Below, in pieces: positions 10,319-20,324 of a DNA stretch of 64,000 nt. The stretch comes from Sulfitobacter brevis (GTDB lineage: Bacteria > Pseudomonadota > Alphaproteobacteria > Rhodobacterales > Rhodobacteraceae). Numbering within the stretch: the first letter of the stretch is position 1; each line of letters opens with the position of its first letter. Location: NCBI RefSeq assembly GCF_900112755.1, contig NZ_FOMW01000009.1, forward strand, positions 62,001-126,000, in the 5' to 3' direction. Both the position numbers and the translations under genes were made by a program. The notes under the pieces are model-generated. The model was not told where the DNA came from. It searched no databases and was given only the letters and a program-made list of their open reading frames with translations.

Positions 10319-11566
10319 ATGATGGACGGCGATATCCGGACCAACACCTATGACGACGGGTCGACAGACGCGCTCACCGGTGAACAGAAGATCCGCAATT
10401 TCAACATTAACTTCGGCCCTCAGCACCCTGCGGCCCACGGCGTGTTGCGCCTTGTCCTTGAGCTTGACGGCGAGATCGTCGAGCGGTGTGATCCGCATAT
10501 CGGCTTGCTGCACCGTGGCACCGAAAAGCTGATGGAAAGCCGCACCTACCTGCAAAATCTGCCGTATTTCGACCGGCTGGATTACGTGGCCCCGATGAAC
10601 CAGGAACACGCTTGGTGTCTGGCCATTGAAAAGCTCACCGGGGTCGTGGTGCCGCGCCGCGCCAGCCTTATCCGCGTGTTGTTTTGCGAAATCGGTCGGG
10701 TGCTGAACCATTTGCTGAACGTGACCACACAGGCACTCGACGTCGGCGCGTTGACCCCGCCGCTTTGGGGCTTTGAGGAACGCGAACAACTGATGGTGTT
10801 CTATGAGCGCGCCAGCGGTGCGCGATTGCACGCAGCCTACTTCCGCCCCGGCGGTGTGCATCAGGACGTTACGCCCAAGCTGCTCGATGATATCGAGGCT
10901 TGGAGCCAGCAATTCATGACCCGCTTCATGGTCGATATCGACGAGCTCTTGACCGAGAACCGGATTTTCAAGCAGCGCAACGTCAATATCGGCATCGTGA
11001 CCGAGCAGGACATCCTCGATTGGGGCTTTTCTGGCGTGATGGTGCGTGGTTCCGGCCTCGCGTGGGACCTGCGCCGTTCGCAACCTTACGAATGCTACGA
11101 CGAGTTTGATTTCCAGATCCCCGTCGGCAAGAACGGTGATTGCTTTGACCGCTACCTCGTGCGGATGGAAGAGATGCGCCAGTCGGTCTACATCATTCAG
11201 CAGGCCATTGAAAAACTGCGTGCTCCCGAAGGGCAGGGCGATGTGCTGGCCCGCGGTAAGATCACCCCGCCATCGCGTACTGCGATGAAGACGGATATGG
11301 AAAGCCTGATCCACCACTTCAAACTCTACACCGAAGGCTTCCACGTGCCTGCAGGCGAGGTCTATTGCCCTGTCGAAGCGCCCAAGGGTGAGTTCGGCGT
11401 CTATCTTGTGGCCGACGGCTCCAATAAACCTTATCGCGCCAAGATCCGCGCGCCGGGCTTTCTGCACTTGCAGGCGATGGACTATATCTCCAAGGGCCAC
11501 CAGCTTGCGGATGTCGCCGCCATTATCGGCACAATGGACGTGGTGTTCGGGGAGATTGACCGATGA
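10319..11566 (+). CDS. nuoD: NADH-quinone oxidoreductase subunit D
   Basis: A 415-residue 49-kDa subunit that lines the quinone-binding site with NuoB. The family blocks [14 protein letters not shown] (about residue 32) and [16 protein letters not shown] are present, as is the C-terminal [12 protein letters not shown]. The frame is open further upstream, but the start at ATG 10319 (or ATG 10322) fits a GGAG at 10305-10308 and the length of Paracoccus-type subunits. It overlaps a 15-codon frame at its 3' end. Confidence 0.96.
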   Translation: MMDGDIRTNTYDDGSTDALTGEQKIRNFNINFGPQHPAAHGVLRLVLELDGEIVERCDPHIGLLHRGTEKLMESRTYLQNLPYFDRLDYVAPMNQEHAWCLAIEKLTGVVVPRRASLIRVLFCEIGRVLNHLLNVTTQALDVGALTPPLWGFEEREQLMVFYERASGARLHAAYFRPGGVHQDVTPKLLDDIEAWSQQFMTRFMVDIDELLTENRIFKQRNVNIGIVTEQDILDWGFSGVMVRGSGLAWDLRRSQPYECYDEFDFQIPVGKNGDCFDRYLVRMEEMRQSVYIIQQAIEKLRAPEGQGDVLARGKITPPSRTAMKTDMESLIHHFKLYTEGFHVPAGEVYCPVEAPKGEFGVYLVADGSNKPYRAKIRAPGFLHLQAMDYISKGHQLADVAAIIGTMDVVFGEIDR

Positions 11567-11699
11567 GCTTCCCGCACCATACCGCCAAGCCTGATACAAA
11601 ACACGCGTGATGGGTCGCGCCGCGCCCCGTCTTCACTTGACCAAGAAAACTCCCGCCGGAGGCTCCCGCCGTCTCCGCCCGTACGAAGGCCCGAATTGA
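11563..11699 (+). other. nuoD-nuoE spacer tiled by two overlapping micro-frames
   Basis: The spacer is covered by a 15-codon frame (11563-11610, start overlapping the nuoD stop, GGGGAG eight bases upstream) and a 29-codon basic frame (11610-11699). Each stop overlaps the next start as TGATG, and the last overlaps nuoE. The peptides resemble nothing I know. They may simply carry ribosomes across the gap by stop-start reinitiation, or be chance. Confidence 0.35.
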
Positions 11700-12931
11700 T
11701 GCTCCGTCGTCTCCACCCTGACCAACCCGCCAGCTTTGCCTTCACCCCCGCCAATCAAAAGTGGGCCGAAACGCAGATCACAAAATATCCCGAGGGCCGT
11801 CAGGCCAGCGCGATCATTCCGCTGTTGTGGCGCGCGCAGGAGCAAGAGGGCTGGCTTAGCCGTCCCGCAATCGAACATGTGTCCGAAATGCTGGGTCTGG
11901 CCTATATTCGCGGGCTTGAAGTGGCGACATTTTACTTCATGTTTCAGCTGCAACCTGTTGGCAGCGTTGCCCATATTCAGGTTTGCGGCACAACGTCCTG
12001 CATGATTTGTGGCGCAGAAGACCTGATGGCGGTCTGTAAAGACCGCATCGCCTCCCGTGCCCACGAAGTCAGCGCTGATGGCAAGTTCTCTTGGGAAGAA
12101 GTCGAATGCCTCGGGGCCTGCTCGAACGCTCCGATGGCCCAGATCGGCAAGGACTATTACGAAGACCTGACGACCGAACGCCTGAGCGAAATCATTGACG
12201 AACTCGCCGCTGGTAAGGTGCCGGTGCCCGGTCCGCAAAATGGCCGGTTCGCCTCCGAGCCCTTGAGCGGTCTCACCAGCTTGAGCGAGCATGAGAGCGG
12301 GCGCACGCAGTACAATGCGAGCGCCCAGCTTGCAGTTGATATCGGCGACACCGTCAAGCGTATTGACGGGACCGAAGTGCCGCTGACTGCGCCTTGGCAG
12401 ACTAGTGGCGCCGACGACGACCAAAATCCGCCAATGGACGGACCACTCGGGCCGGATGCCGGCTCGTCGGTTGCGGGCGATGATGCGATTGACGCGGTTG
12501 ATGGTGTCGAGCGGGAGCGCGGCGACAGCTCTGACCAGTATTCCGAAACGCCCGGCGAAGCGCCCGAAGGCACTGCCACTGGCAAGCCCGAGCACGATGA
12601 GACAACAGACGTGGCAGGCCATCCTGCCCCTCGCGCAAAAAAGCTGGCAGCAGAGCCGGGCACCAAGCCCAGTGGTCTGAAAGCGGCCCGCGCGACAGGC
12701 GCAGACAATCTTAAGCTGATCAAAGGTGTGGGTCCCAAGTTGGAGACCATGCTGAATGATATGGGGTTCTACCACTACGACCAGATCGGCAATTGGGGCG
12801 AGGGTGAGATTGCCTGGGTTGATCAGAACCTGCAAGGGTTCAAAGGTCGGGCCAGCCGTGACAATTGGGTGTCTCAGGCACAAAGCTTTACAGCGGGCGC
12901 AGGCAAAAAAACGGACGAGGACGCAGACTGA
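11699..12931 (+). CDS. nuoE: NADH-quinone oxidoreductase subunit E with C-terminal HhH-like extension
   Basis: Residues about 1-190 form the thioredoxin-like [2Fe-2S] N1a domain, with ligands in [11 protein letters not shown] (the two cysteines of CGTTSC) and [10 protein letters not shown]. The protein is 410 residues, more than twice the E. coli subunit. After the core comes a low-complexity acidic/proline linker (about 225-330) and a terminal domain (about 335-410) with [20 protein letters not shown], a helix-hairpin-helix-like motif, also found in the next gene. Long NuoE tails occur in Rhodobacterales. ATG 11699 is the first start after the spacer, with GAAGG about nine bases upstream. 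Confidence 0.93.
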   Translation: MLRRLHPDQPASFAFTPANQKWAETQITKYPEGRQASAIIPLLWRAQEQEGWLSRPAIEHVSEMLGLAYIRGLEVATFYFMFQLQPVGSVAHIQVCGTTSCMICGAEDLMAVCKDRIASRAHEVSADGKFSWEEVECLGACSNAPMAQIGKDYYEDLTTERLSEIIDELAAGKVPVPGPQNGRFASEPLSGLTSLSEHESGRTQYNASAQLAVDIGDTVKRIDGTEVPLTAPWQTSGADDDQNPPMDGPLGPDAGSSVAGDDAIDAVDGVERERGDSSDQYSETPGEAPEGTATGKPEHDETTDVAGHPAPRAKKLAAEPGTKPSGLKAARATGADNLKLIKGVGPKLETMLNDMGFYHYDQIGNWGEGEIAWVDQNLQGFKGRASRDNWVSQAQSFTAGAGKKTDEDAD

Positions 12932-12957
12932 ACGATTAACCTTTAGGGAGACGACAG

Positions 12958-13740
12958 ATGCTGGAAGATCAAGATCACGCAACCTGTACGCGCAACTGCT
13001 GGCTTATCGGCATGGGTGTCGGCGCTGTGGCGGCGATATTGCTTCTCCTTATGACGTCAATGTCTTTCTTGATGGCACTGGTTTCGGGGGTCCTTGTGAC
13101 AGTCATTGCGGGATTTGTGTTGGGCGCGAAGCTGTGTTCCGAGGACACCCCAACCACGTCCGTGGTCGCGCCGCGCGATTTGGCGGATCCTTCGGCCGCG
13201 ACTGCGCCATCGACCGATCAAAGCGTGACAAGTAGAATCTCTGCCGCTGCTAGTCATGATCCGGTGCCGCAAGATGCCACGGCTGGCACTCCGCCAGTTG
13301 CCGGCGCTTCAATTGGTGAAACGCAGACTTCGAGCACCGCTGAACCGGATATGGCTGCGGCGACCCCCGCCCGCGAGAGCCGCGATCCGGTGCCGCAGGG
13401 TGCTACTGCGAAAGCCCCACCAGTGGCGACAACACCGCCCCCGACGAACAGCGCGCCGAAAACTGCGGTGGCTGCAACACCAGCCGCGACAGGCGCCAAG
13501 CCTGAATTGCTCGATCAAGCGCGCGCCGAGGGGCCAGATGACCTGCAGCGGATTGGCGGCGTTGGCCCCAAGATCGAACAGACCCTGAACGGCATCGGAA
13601 TCTATCATTTCGACCAGATCGCCAACTGGGGTCCCGACGATATCGCTTGGGTCGATGCACAGTTGCGCGTTAAAGGCCGGATCGAGCGCGACGATTGGGT
13701 CGCGCAGGCCAAAGCCTTTGTCAACGGCACGAAGGGCTAA
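12958..13740 (+). CDS. Membrane-anchored protein with HhH-like domain shared with NuoE
   Basis: A 260-residue protein preceded by AGGGAG seven bases upstream. Two hydrophobic helices (about residues 13-58) are followed by an Ala/Pro/Thr-rich linker with a direct repeat (DPVPQDATAGTPPVA and DPVPQGATAKAPPVA). The C-terminal domain (about 194-260) reads LQRIGGVGPKIEQTLNGIGI then YHFDQIANWGPDDIAWVDAQ, and aligns throughout with the NuoE tail. It lies between nuoE and nuoF. It looks like a membrane tether carrying a copy of the NuoE tail domain; an assembly role is inference. I know no functional assignment. Confidence 0.85.
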   Translation: MLEDQDHATCTRNCWLIGMGVGAVAAILLLLMTSMSFLMALVSGVLVTVIAGFVLGAKLCSEDTPTTSVVAPRDLADPSAATAPSTDQSVTSRISAAASHDPVPQDATAGTPPVAGASIGETQTSSTAEPDMAAATPARESRDPVPQGATAKAPPVATTPPPTNSAPKTAVAATPAATGAKPELLDQARAEGPDDLQRIGGVGPKIEQTLNGIGIYHFDQIANWGPDDIAWVDAQLRVKGRIERDDWVAQAKAFVNGTKG

Positions 13741-13749
13741 ATTCAGATC

Positions 13750-13983
13750 ATGTCCGACGAACAGGATAGAGCGCTGGCACGCAAGGGACAGACTGCGGGT
13801 CTTGTCATTGCAGGCACAATGGTGTTGTGGCTAGTCGCACCGATGGCCGCCCGAAAGTTCGGGTTGCCAGGGCACTATGCACTGCTGTTCGACTTTGCCG
13901 CACTGGCGGCGATGGTTTGGGCGTTGGTCGTAATTTATCAGATGTGGCGGGCCCGACAGGCCCAAAAGGATAACCAAAGGTAG
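13750..13983 (+). CDS. Small two-helix membrane protein (DUF5337-like)
   Basis: A 77-residue protein with two transmembrane segments (about residues 13-32 and 40-62) separated by a short loop, and a basic C-terminal tail. Small proteins of this type sit between nuoE and nuoF in other Rhodobacterales and I believe they are catalogued as DUF5337, but I could not check. It ends five bases before nuoF, so co-translation with complex I subunits is likely. Function unknown. Confidence 0.75.
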   Translation: MSDEQDRALARKGQTAGLVIAGTMVLWLVAPMAARKFGLPGHYALLFDFAALAAMVWALVVIYQMWRARQAQKDNQR

Positions 13984-13988
13984 GCATC

Positions 13989-15284
13989 ATGCTTCAGGAC
14001 AAAGACCGGATTTTCACCAATATTTACGGCATGCATGACCGCACCCTCAAAGGCGCGCAAGCGCGGGGGCATTGGGACAATACCGCTGATATCATCGGCA
14101 AGGGTGCACCTTGGATCATCGACCAGATGAAGGCCAGCGGCTTGCGCGGGCGCGGCGGCGCGGGATTCCCCACCGGCCTGAAATGGTCGTTCATGCCGAA
14201 GGAAAGCGACGGTCGCCCCAGCTATCTGGTCGTGAACGCCGACGAATCCGAACCCGGCACCTGCAAAGACCGTGAGATCATGCGCCACGATCCGCATACG
14301 CTGATCGAAGGTTGCTTGATCGCCTCCTTCGCGATGCAGGCCCATGCTTGCTACATCTACATTCGCGGTGAATATATCCGCGAGCGCGAGGCGCTGCAGC
14401 GCGCCATTGATGAGGCTTACGATGCCGGCCTCGTGGGCAAGAACGCTTCCGGCTCAGGCTGGGATTTCGACATTTACGTGGCGCACGGCGCGGGTGCCTA
14501 TATCTGCGGCGAAGAAACCGCGCTGCTTGAAAGCCTTGAGGGCAAAAAGGGCATGCCACGGATGAAGCCGCCATTCCCTGCGGGCGCGGGCCTTTATGGT
14601 TGCCCGACAACGGTGAACAACGTCGAATCTATCGCTGTGGTGCCAACAATCCTGCGGCGCGGGCCGGAGTGGTTCGCGGGCTTTGGCCGTGCCAACAACG
14701 CGGGCACTAAGCTGTTTGCAATCTCGGGCCATGTGAACAACCCCTGCGTGGTCGAAGAAGCCATGTCGATCCCGTTCGAGGAGTTGATCGAGCGTCACTG
14801 CGGCGGCATTCGGGGCGGCTGGGACAACCTCAAAGCCGTCATCCCGGGCGGTTCGTCGGTGCCGATGATCCCCGGCGCACAGATGAAAGACGCGATCATG
14901 GATTTCGACTATCTGCGCGAGCAGCGGTCAGGTCTGGGCACGGCTGCGGTAATCGTGATGGATAACTCGACCGATGTGATCAAGGCGATCTGGCGTCTGG
15001 CGAAGTTCTACAAGCACGAATCCTGTGGCCAGTGCACGCCTTGCCGCGAAGGCACCGGTTGGATGATGCGGGTGATGGACCGTCTTGTGACCGGCGACGC
15101 CGAGCCGGAAGAAATCGATATGCTGTTGGACGTGACCAAACAGGTCGAAGGCCATACCATCTGCGCACTTGGTGATGCGGCGGCTTGGCCGATCCAGGGT
15201 TTGATCCGTCACTTCCGTGACGAGATCGAGGACCGGATCAAACACAAACGCACTGGCCGCGTCAGTGCCGTGGCGGCTGAGTGA
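13989..15284 (+). CDS. nuoF: NADH-quinone oxidoreductase subunit F
   Basis: The 431-residue 51-kDa subunit binds NADH and FMN and holds cluster N3. The FMN/NADH glycine loop [20 protein letters not shown] (about residues 52-71), the NAD-site region [16 protein letters not shown], and the [4Fe-4S] motif [12 protein letters not shown] (about residues 343-354) with the later cysteine in [12 protein letters not shown] are intact. It is the electron entry point of complex I. Its stop overlaps the next gene as GTGATG. Confidence 0.97.
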   Translation: MLQDKDRIFTNIYGMHDRTLKGAQARGHWDNTADIIGKGAPWIIDQMKASGLRGRGGAGFPTGLKWSFMPKESDGRPSYLVVNADESEPGTCKDREIMRHDPHTLIEGCLIASFAMQAHACYIYIRGEYIREREALQRAIDEAYDAGLVGKNASGSGWDFDIYVAHGAGAYICGEETALLESLEGKKGMPRMKPPFPAGAGLYGCPTTVNNVESIAVVPTILRRGPEWFAGFGRANNAGTKLFAISGHVNNPCVVEEAMSIPFEELIERHCGGIRGGWDNLKAVIPGGSSVPMIPGAQMKDAIMDFDYLREQRSGLGTAAVIVMDNSTDVIKAIWRLAKFYKHESCGQCTPCREGTGWMMRVMDRLVTGDAEPEEIDMLLDVTKQVEGHTICALGDAAAWPIQGLIRHFRDEIEDRIKHKRTGRVSAVAAE

Positions 15285-15691
15285 TGGAAAGCTTTGCCGC
15301 CTATAGCCACACGATCGTTTCACTAGCGCTCTGGTCGGTGCTGATCATGGTGCTGGGAGCGCTCTCTACCGTCGGGCGCAGCGCCGAAAAACGCTGTGAC
15401 TGTGGCAAGCCAAAGCGCGACTATGGCGATGCGGTCTATCGGCGCGAGCGGGCCTTTATGAACGCGATTGAAACTTCCGGTCCGTTTATCGCGGCCTCGG
15501 TCGCGGCAATGCTGGCGGGCGCATCCCCGTTCTGGGTTAATATTCTGGCGTCGGTCTTTGTGGTTGCGCGTTTGGCGATGGCGGTGGTTCATATCCGGAC
15601 CACCAACCAGCCGATGCGGTCCGCATTCTTCGGGATCGGGTTCTTTTGTGTGCTCGGGCTGGCTGTCATCGCAATTTTTGCGGCCATTTGA
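15284..15691 (+). CDS. MAPEG family membrane protein
   Basis: A 135-residue protein with four hydrophobic helices and the MAPEG-type central ERAFMNAIETSGPFIAAS segment (about residues 51-68), in which the ExxxN pattern near the glutathione site is conserved. MAPEG proteins are small membrane proteins involved in eicosanoid and glutathione metabolism in animals; bacterial roles are mostly unknown. A cysteine-containing loop KRCDCGKPKRDYG precedes helix 2. It starts at the ATG overlapping the nuoF stop, so it is made with complex I, though nothing links it mechanistically. Confidence 0.82.
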   Translation: MESFAAYSHTIVSLALWSVLIMVLGALSTVGRSAEKRCDCGKPKRDYGDAVYRRERAFMNAIETSGPFIAASVAAMLAGASPFWVNILASVFVVARLAMAVVHIRTTNQPMRSAFFGIGFFCVLGLAVIAIFAAI

Positions 15692-15706
15692 CGTGATGGC
15701 GCGCTG

Positions 15707-15943
15707 ATGGGCTTTTTGCGCAATGTCTTGGACGGGCTGCTGAGCCTCTGCGCGGCGCTCCTTAGTCTGGCGATTTTTGCGGTACCGGTTTGGGCCACGC
15801 ATCTGGCGATCAACGGCGGGCTGATCGGGGTATGGGCCTATCTGGCGCTGGTGGGGCTGATCTATATCGGGGGCAACCTGACGATTGCTTTTCTACGTAA
15901 AGCGCTGGACGGGGTGGCGCCGCTGCGCGACCGAAAACGCTGA
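15707..15943 (+). CDS. Small hydrophobic protein, function unknown
   Basis: A 78-residue protein starting MGFLRNVLDGLLSLCAALLS, with two transmembrane segments and a basic C-terminus (LRDRKR). It follows the MAPEG gene by 15 bases within the nuo operon. I do not recognise the family. The short spacing, charge distribution and absence of rare codons support a real gene. Confidence 0.65.
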   Translation: MGFLRNVLDGLLSLCAALLSLAIFAVPVWATHLAINGGLIGVWAYLALVGLIYIGGNLTIAFLRKALDGVAPLRDRKR

Positions 15944-16026
15944 GGCAACGGCGCAGATCATTGACGACCTCCCTTAGGTGGGATCACAACACCAAAGCAC
16001 GGCCAGCGGAAATTCGAGGGTAAGAT

Positions 16027-16356
16027 ATGACAAAGAAGATGTTTTTAATCGGGATACTGGTGGCAACTACCGCCGTGGCCGCCTGTCAGGCTGGCAGCGA
16101 GCGCGTTGCTTTTGACGGCAAATATTTCCGCACCAAGGTCACCAAGGTCGACGGCAAGCGCGACGTCTTTACCGTCACCGTGCGGGATGTGGCCCAGTCG
16201 ATTGCGGGTGCGCGCGAAGCAGGCCGCCATGAGGCGGTGTCTTATTGCGTCGGGACCTACGGCAGTTCTGACATCGATTGGGTGGTCGGGCCAGACACGC
16301 CGGAATTGCGGATCGTCGACAATGCGATCGTGTTCCAAGGTACGTGTCCGCAATGA
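16027..16356 (+). CDS. Small lipoprotein in the nuo operon
   Basis: A 109-residue protein with a type II signal peptide: MTKKMFLIGILVATTAVAAC, with lipobox AVAAC and acylated cysteine at residue 20. The mature part is short, beta-rich by pattern, and has two further cysteines (SYCVGTYG and QGTCPQ) that could form a disulfide. It would be anchored in the envelope facing the periplasm. Its place between nuoF and nuoG is unexpected for a complex whose peripheral arm is cytoplasmic. Function unknown. Confidence 0.78.
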   Translation: MTKKMFLIGILVATTAVAACQAGSERVAFDGKYFRTKVTKVDGKRDVFTVTVRDVAQSIAGAREAGRHEAVSYCVGTYGSSDIDWVVGPDTPELRIVDNAIVFQGTCPQ

Positions 16357-16440
16357 CGCAAACGGCGGGATATCGCAGGCAAGCGGCTGGAACGCTGCGT
16401 GTTATTGCATATCAGCCGGTGCAGACCACATGTGCAACAC

Positions 16441-16455
16441 GGGCCACACTGGCCC
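16441..16455 (+). repeat. Short hairpin upstream of the DUF5333-like gene
   Basis: A perfect GGGCCA/TGGCCC inverted repeat with a three-base loop lies 10 bases before the GAGGAG ribosome-binding site of the next gene. There is no T-tract, so it is more likely an RNA stability or translation element than a terminator. Confidence 0.35.
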
Positions 16456-16474
16456 CCGCACATGAGGAGAGACC

Positions 16475-16876
16475 ATGCGAGTTTTAATCATTGCCCTGTT
16501 GGGTGCCAGCCTGAGCGCCGCCCCTGCATTTGCCAAACCACCCCTGCGCGACGTGGCAGCTGTCGATGACGCGCTGCTCGATCTGGGAATCGCCGACATT
16601 ATCCGCAAAGAGTGCCCCGATATCAGCGCTCGAATGCTTAAAGCCGTGAATTACGTCTGGGGCGTGAAGGCCCAAGCCCGCGATCTGGGCTATTCCGAGG
16701 CCGAGATTGAGGCATATGTCGACTCAGACGCTGAAAAAGCGCGTATGAGGGCGCGTGGTAAGGCGTTTTTCAAAGCAAAGGGGGTCGATACTTCTGACCC
16801 GCAAAGCTATTGTGCGCTTGGACGGGCAGAGATTCAGAAATCGAGCCGAATAGGTTCGTTACTAAGAGCGAAGTGA
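16475..16876 (+). CDS. Secreted small protein (DUF5333-like) in the nuo operon
   Basis: A 133-residue protein with a cleavable signal peptide ([20 protein letters not shown], cleavage likely after AFA-20) and a helical mature part containing two cysteines (KECPDIS and SYCALGR). I believe such proteins are classed as DUF5333 and recur just before nuoG in Rhodobacterales; this needs a domain search. GAGGAGAG lies about three to ten bases upstream of ATG 16475. It ends four bases before nuoG. A periplasmic protein co-expressed with complex I; function unknown. Confidence 0.8.
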   Translation: MRVLIIALLGASLSAAPAFAKPPLRDVAAVDDALLDLGIADIIRKECPDISARMLKAVNYVWGVKAQARDLGYSEAEIEAYVDSDAEKARMRARGKAFFKAKGVDTSDPQSYCALGRAEIQKSSRIGSLLRAK

Positions 16877-16880
16877 ACAT

Positions 16881-18896
16881 ATGAGCGATATCCGCAAGAT
16901 CATCATCGACGGCAAGGAAATCGAAGCCGAAGGGGCGATGACGCTGATTCAGGCCTGTGAGCAGGCTGGCGTTGAGATCCCGCGCTTTTGTTATCACGAG
17001 CGTCTGTCCATCGCGGGCAATTGCCGGATGTGTCTTGTGGAGGTTGTGGGCGGCCCGCCGAAGCCAGCGGCGAGCTGCGCCATGCAGGTGCGAGATTTGC
17101 GCCCCGGTCCCGAAGGCCAGCCGCCCGTGGTCAAAACCAATTCGCCGATGGTCAAAAAAGCCCGCGAGGGCGTCATGGAATTTCTGTTGATCAACCACCC
17201 GCTCGATTGCCCGATCTGCGATCAGGGCGGCGAGTGTGACTTGCAAGATCAGGCGATGGCTTACGGCGTCGATTTCTCCCGCTACCGCGAGCCCAAGCGT
17301 GCTTCGGTTGATCTTGATCTCGGCCCGCTGGTCGAAACCCATATGACGCGCTGTATTTCGTGCACCCGTTGCGTGCGCTTTACCACCGAGGTCGCGGGCC
17401 AGCATGTGATGGGCCAGACCGGTCGCGGCGAAGACGCCGAAATCACCACCTATTTGGGCTCGCTGATTGACAGCAATCTGTCGGGTAACATCATCGACCT
17501 TTGCCCCGTCGGTGCGCTGGTTTCCAAGCCCTACGCCTTTACCGCACGCCCTTGGGAGCTGTCCAAGACCGAGAGCATCGACGTGATGGATGCGATGGGC
17601 GCGAATATCCGCGTCGATACTAAAGGCCGCGAAGTGATGCGGATTTTGCCGCGCAATCATGATGGTGTGAATGAGGAATGGATTTCCGACAAGTCGCGCT
17701 TTGTCTGGGACGGGTTGCGCCGCCAGCGGTTGGACACGCCCTATATTCGTGAGAACGGAAAGCTGCGCAAAGCCGAATGGCCCGAAGCGCTGGCCGCCGC
17801 GGCCGCTGCGATGAAGGGCAAGAAACTTGCCGGTATCGTGGGGGATCTGGCGCCCGTGGAAGCGATCTTTGCGCTTAAGCAGCTGATTGAAGGGCAGGGC
17901 GGCGTTGTCGAATGCCGTACTGATGGCGCGAAATTGCCTGCGGGGAACCGCTCGGGCTATGTCGGGACAGCGCGGATCGAAGATCTGGATAACGCCATAA
18001 TGATCCAGCTGATCGGCACCAACCCTGCTATCGAAGCTCCGGTGTTGAACGCGCGAATTCGCAAAGCGTGGACCAAGGGAGCTGATATTGGTCTGATCGG
18101 CCAGCGGGCAGATCTGACCTATGACCATCACTATCTCGGTGACGACCGCGCCGCCCTCGACCGGTTGTTAAGCAAGGACTTCAGCGAAGTGTTGGACGCG
18201 CCGTCGGTAGTGATCGTCGGGCAGGGTGCCTTGCGCGAGGCTGACGGCGCCGCCGTGCTCGCCGCCGCGATGGAACTTGCCGACAAGACCAAGAGCAAGC
18301 TGATGATTCTGCACACCGCCGCGAGCCGTGTGGGCGCGATGGACATCGGTGCCGTTGCCGAGAACGGTATGGACGATGTTAGCGCTGCCGAGGTGATCTA
18401 TAACCTTGGCGCCGATGAGGTCGATATCGCTGGTGGTCCTTTCGTGATATATCAAGGCAGCCATGGCGACCGTGGTGCCCACCGTGCCGATATTATCCTG
18501 CCCGGTGCCGCCTACACCGAAGAGGGTGGTCTGTTTGTGAACACCGAAGGGCGGCCACAGCTTGCACAGCGTGCCGGTTTTGCACCGGGGCAAGCCAAGG
18601 AAAACTGGGCGATACTGCGTGCTCTCTCCGCCGAGTTGGGCGCCACTTTGCCGTTTGATTCGATTGCGGCCCTGCGTCGGGCTTTGGTCGCCGAGGTGCC
18701 ACATCTGGGCAAAATTGATCAGGTTGCCGAAAATGAATGGCAAGCGCTGGAAAAAGGCGCGTTGGGGCAGGCGTCGTTCGCCGCGTCGATCACCGATTTC
18801 TATTTGTCCAACCCGATTGCGCGTGCAAGCGCCCTGATGGCTGAGCTTTCTGCCGGGGTCGCGGTGCGGGCCGGTGGCGCGCTGGCGGCAGAGTGA
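16881..18896 (+). CDS. nuoG: NADH-quinone oxidoreductase subunit G
   Basis: The 671-residue 75-kDa subunit. The N-terminal ferredoxin domain has the [2Fe-2S] N1b ligands (FCYHE and NCRMCLVE), the His-ligated N5 site [17 protein letters not shown], and the N4 site [16 protein letters not shown] with [12 protein letters not shown]. The C-terminal molybdopterin-oxidoreductase-like domain lacks cofactor motifs. The length matches Paracoccus Nqo3 and mitochondrial NDUFS1 rather than the 900-residue E. coli form, and I see no extra N7 cysteine set. The stop overlaps the following lipoprotein start. Confidence 0.96.
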   Translation: MSDIRKIIIDGKEIEAEGAMTLIQACEQAGVEIPRFCYHERLSIAGNCRMCLVEVVGGPPKPAASCAMQVRDLRPGPEGQPPVVKTNSPMVKKAREGVMEFLLINHPLDCPICDQGGECDLQDQAMAYGVDFSRYREPKRASVDLDLGPLVETHMTRCISCTRCVRFTTEVAGQHVMGQTGRGEDAEITTYLGSLIDSNLSGNIIDLCPVGALVSKPYAFTARPWELSKTESIDVMDAMGANIRVDTKGREVMRILPRNHDGVNEEWISDKSRFVWDGLRRQRLDTPYIRENGKLRKAEWPEALAAAAAAMKGKKLAGIVGDLAPVEAIFALKQLIEGQGGVVECRTDGAKLPAGNRSGYVGTARIEDLDNAIMIQLIGTNPAIEAPVLNARIRKAWTKGADIGLIGQRADLTYDHHYLGDDRAALDRLLSKDFSEVLDAPSVVIVGQGALREADGAAVLAAAMELADKTKSKLMILHTAASRVGAMDIGAVAENGMDDVSAAEVIYNLGADEVDIAGGPFVIYQGSHGDRGAHRADIILPGAAYTEEGGLFVNTEGRPQLAQRAGFAPGQAKENWAILRALSAELGATLPFDSIAALRRALVAEVPHLGKIDQVAENEWQALEKGALGQASFAASITDFYLSNPIARASALMAELSAGVAVRAGGALAAE

Positions 18897-19276
18897 AGCG
18901 GTTGACTGCGATTCTACCTTTTTTGCTGGGCGCCTGCGAACCACAGGTGCCCAGTGCCGAAGATTTTATTCCCGAATATAAAGGCGTTAAAACCGCCTTG
19001 TTGGACGGGGATTTAGTGCAATTCAAGGTGGCAATGACCAAAGCACAAAGCACGGAAGATGTGGCAGCCTATGCCGAATGTGCTGCAGCGCAGTACACCT
19101 TGATCCGCGGCTACGGTTTTGCCCGACATGTCCGCACAAATGTGGACGTAGAGGGTGGCGTCTGGCGGGCAGATGCTGTTTACACAATCTCGCCAAGCCT
19201 GCCACGGGGCTTGAAGACAATTGATGCTGAAGTGACCGCACAAAACTGTGCGGAAAAAGGCATTCCGGCGGTGTGA
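18893..19276 (+). CDS. Second small lipoprotein in the nuo operon
   Basis: A 127-residue protein starting at the codon overlapping the nuoG stop (GTGA; 18893). The signal peptide ends in the lipobox LLGAC, putting the lipidated cysteine at residue 15. Two short cysteine-containing segments (AECAAAQ and AQNCAEK) could form a disulfide in the periplasm. It ends six bases before nuoH. Not obviously related in sequence to the lipoprotein at 16027. Function unknown; a link to complex I is by position only. Confidence 0.75.
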   Translation: MKRLTAILPFLLGACEPQVPSAEDFIPEYKGVKTALLDGDLVQFKVAMTKAQSTEDVAAYAECAAAQYTLIRGYGFARHVRTNVDVEGGVWRADAVYTISPSLPRGLKTIDAEVTAQNCAEKGIPAV

Positions 19277-19282
19277 GGACAT

Positions 19283-20323
19283 ATGGCTGATTTCTTTACC
19301 AACACGTATCTGGGCATTGGCCTTCTGACCGTGGGGCAGGTGTTCCTGCTGGTGATCCCCTTGCTGCTGGCGCTGGCGTTCTTGATGTACGCCGACCGTA
19401 AGATCTGGGCCGCTGTAATGATGCGGCGCGGGCCCAACGTGGTCGGTGTCTTCGGATTGCTGCAAAGCTTTGCCGACTTTCTTAAATATATCGTTAAGGA
19501 AGTCGTTGTCCCTGCCGGTGCAGACCGTCCGGTGTTCTTCCTCGCACCGCTGATCTCTTTCGTGATGGCGATGGTAGCTTGGGCAGTGATCCCCTTTAAC
19601 GAAGGCTGGATCCTGTCGGACATCAACGTGGCAATCCTCTATGTCTTCGCGATCTCCTCGCTTGAGGTTTACGGCGTGATCATGGGCGGCTGGGCTTCCA
19701 ACTCGAAATACCCGTTCCTCGGCTCGTTGCGCTCTGCGGCGCAGATGATCTCTTACGAGGTGTCGATCGGCCTGATCATCATCGGTGTGATCCTCTCGAC
19801 CGGATCAATGAACTTTACCGCGATTGTCGACGCGCAGCGGGGCGATTGGGGCCTGTTCAACTGGTACTTCCTGCCGCATTTCCCAATGTTGATCCTTTTC
19901 TTCATCTCGGCGTTGGCTGAAACCAACCGCCCACCTTTTGACCTTCCCGAAGCGGAATCAGAGCTGGTCGCGGGCTATCAGGTTGAATATTCCTCGACGC
20001 CGTTCCTGCTTTTTATGATCGGTGAATTGGTCGCCGTCGTGCTGATGTGTGCACTGGTGTCGCTGATGTTCTTTGGCGGCTGGCTCTCGCCGGTGCCGTT
20101 CCTGCCCGATGGCTTCTTCTGGATGTTCATCAAGATGCTGATGGTGTTCTTCATGTTCGCCATGGTCAAGGCGATCACGCCGCGCTACCGCTATGATCAG
20201 CTGATGCGGCTGGGTTGGAAAGTGTTCCTACCGTTCTCGCTGGCATGGGTCGTGTTCGTTGCCTTTGCGGCAAAGTTTGATTGGTTCTGGGGCGTCTATG
20301 CCCGTTGGACCGTAGGAGGCTGA
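19283..20323 (+). CDS. nuoH: NADH-quinone oxidoreductase subunit H
   Basis: A 346-residue integral membrane subunit with about eight helices that forms the quinone chamber and connects the arms. Conserved features are [14 protein letters not shown] (about residues 47-60) and the acidic cytoplasmic loop [17 protein letters not shown] (about residues 213-229), which lines the E-channel. The start is ATG 19283, seven bases after the preceding stop. Confidence 0.96.
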   Translation: MADFFTNTYLGIGLLTVGQVFLLVIPLLLALAFLMYADRKIWAAVMMRRGPNVVGVFGLLQSFADFLKYIVKEVVVPAGADRPVFFLAPLISFVMAMVAWAVIPFNEGWILSDINVAILYVFAISSLEVYGVIMGGWASNSKYPFLGSLRSAAQMISYEVSIGLIIIGVILSTGSMNFTAIVDAQRGDWGLFNWYFLPHFPMLILFFISALAETNRPPFDLPEAESELVAGYQVEYSSTPFLLFMIGELVAVVLMCALVSLMFFGGWLSPVPFLPDGFFWMFIKMLMVFFMFAMVKAITPRYRYDQLMRLGWKVFLPFSLAWVVFVAFAAKFDWFWGVYARWTVGG

Positions 20324-20324
20324 T

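Noticed and set aside
10289..11599. A 436-codon frame antisense to nuoD
   Set aside because: It mirrors a conserved gene and has the same His/Arg-rich composition of shadow frames. No domain is recognisable.
16353..16487. A 44-codon frame starting at an ATGA overlap with the lipoprotein stop
   Set aside because: It overlaps the next gene start by 13 bases and has no ribosome-binding site. The peptide is basic and featureless, so it is probably chance or at most a coupling relay.
16881..18896. NuoG as truncated relative to E. coli
   Set aside because: About 670 residues is the usual length for Paracoccus-type and mitochondrial subunits, so this is normal.
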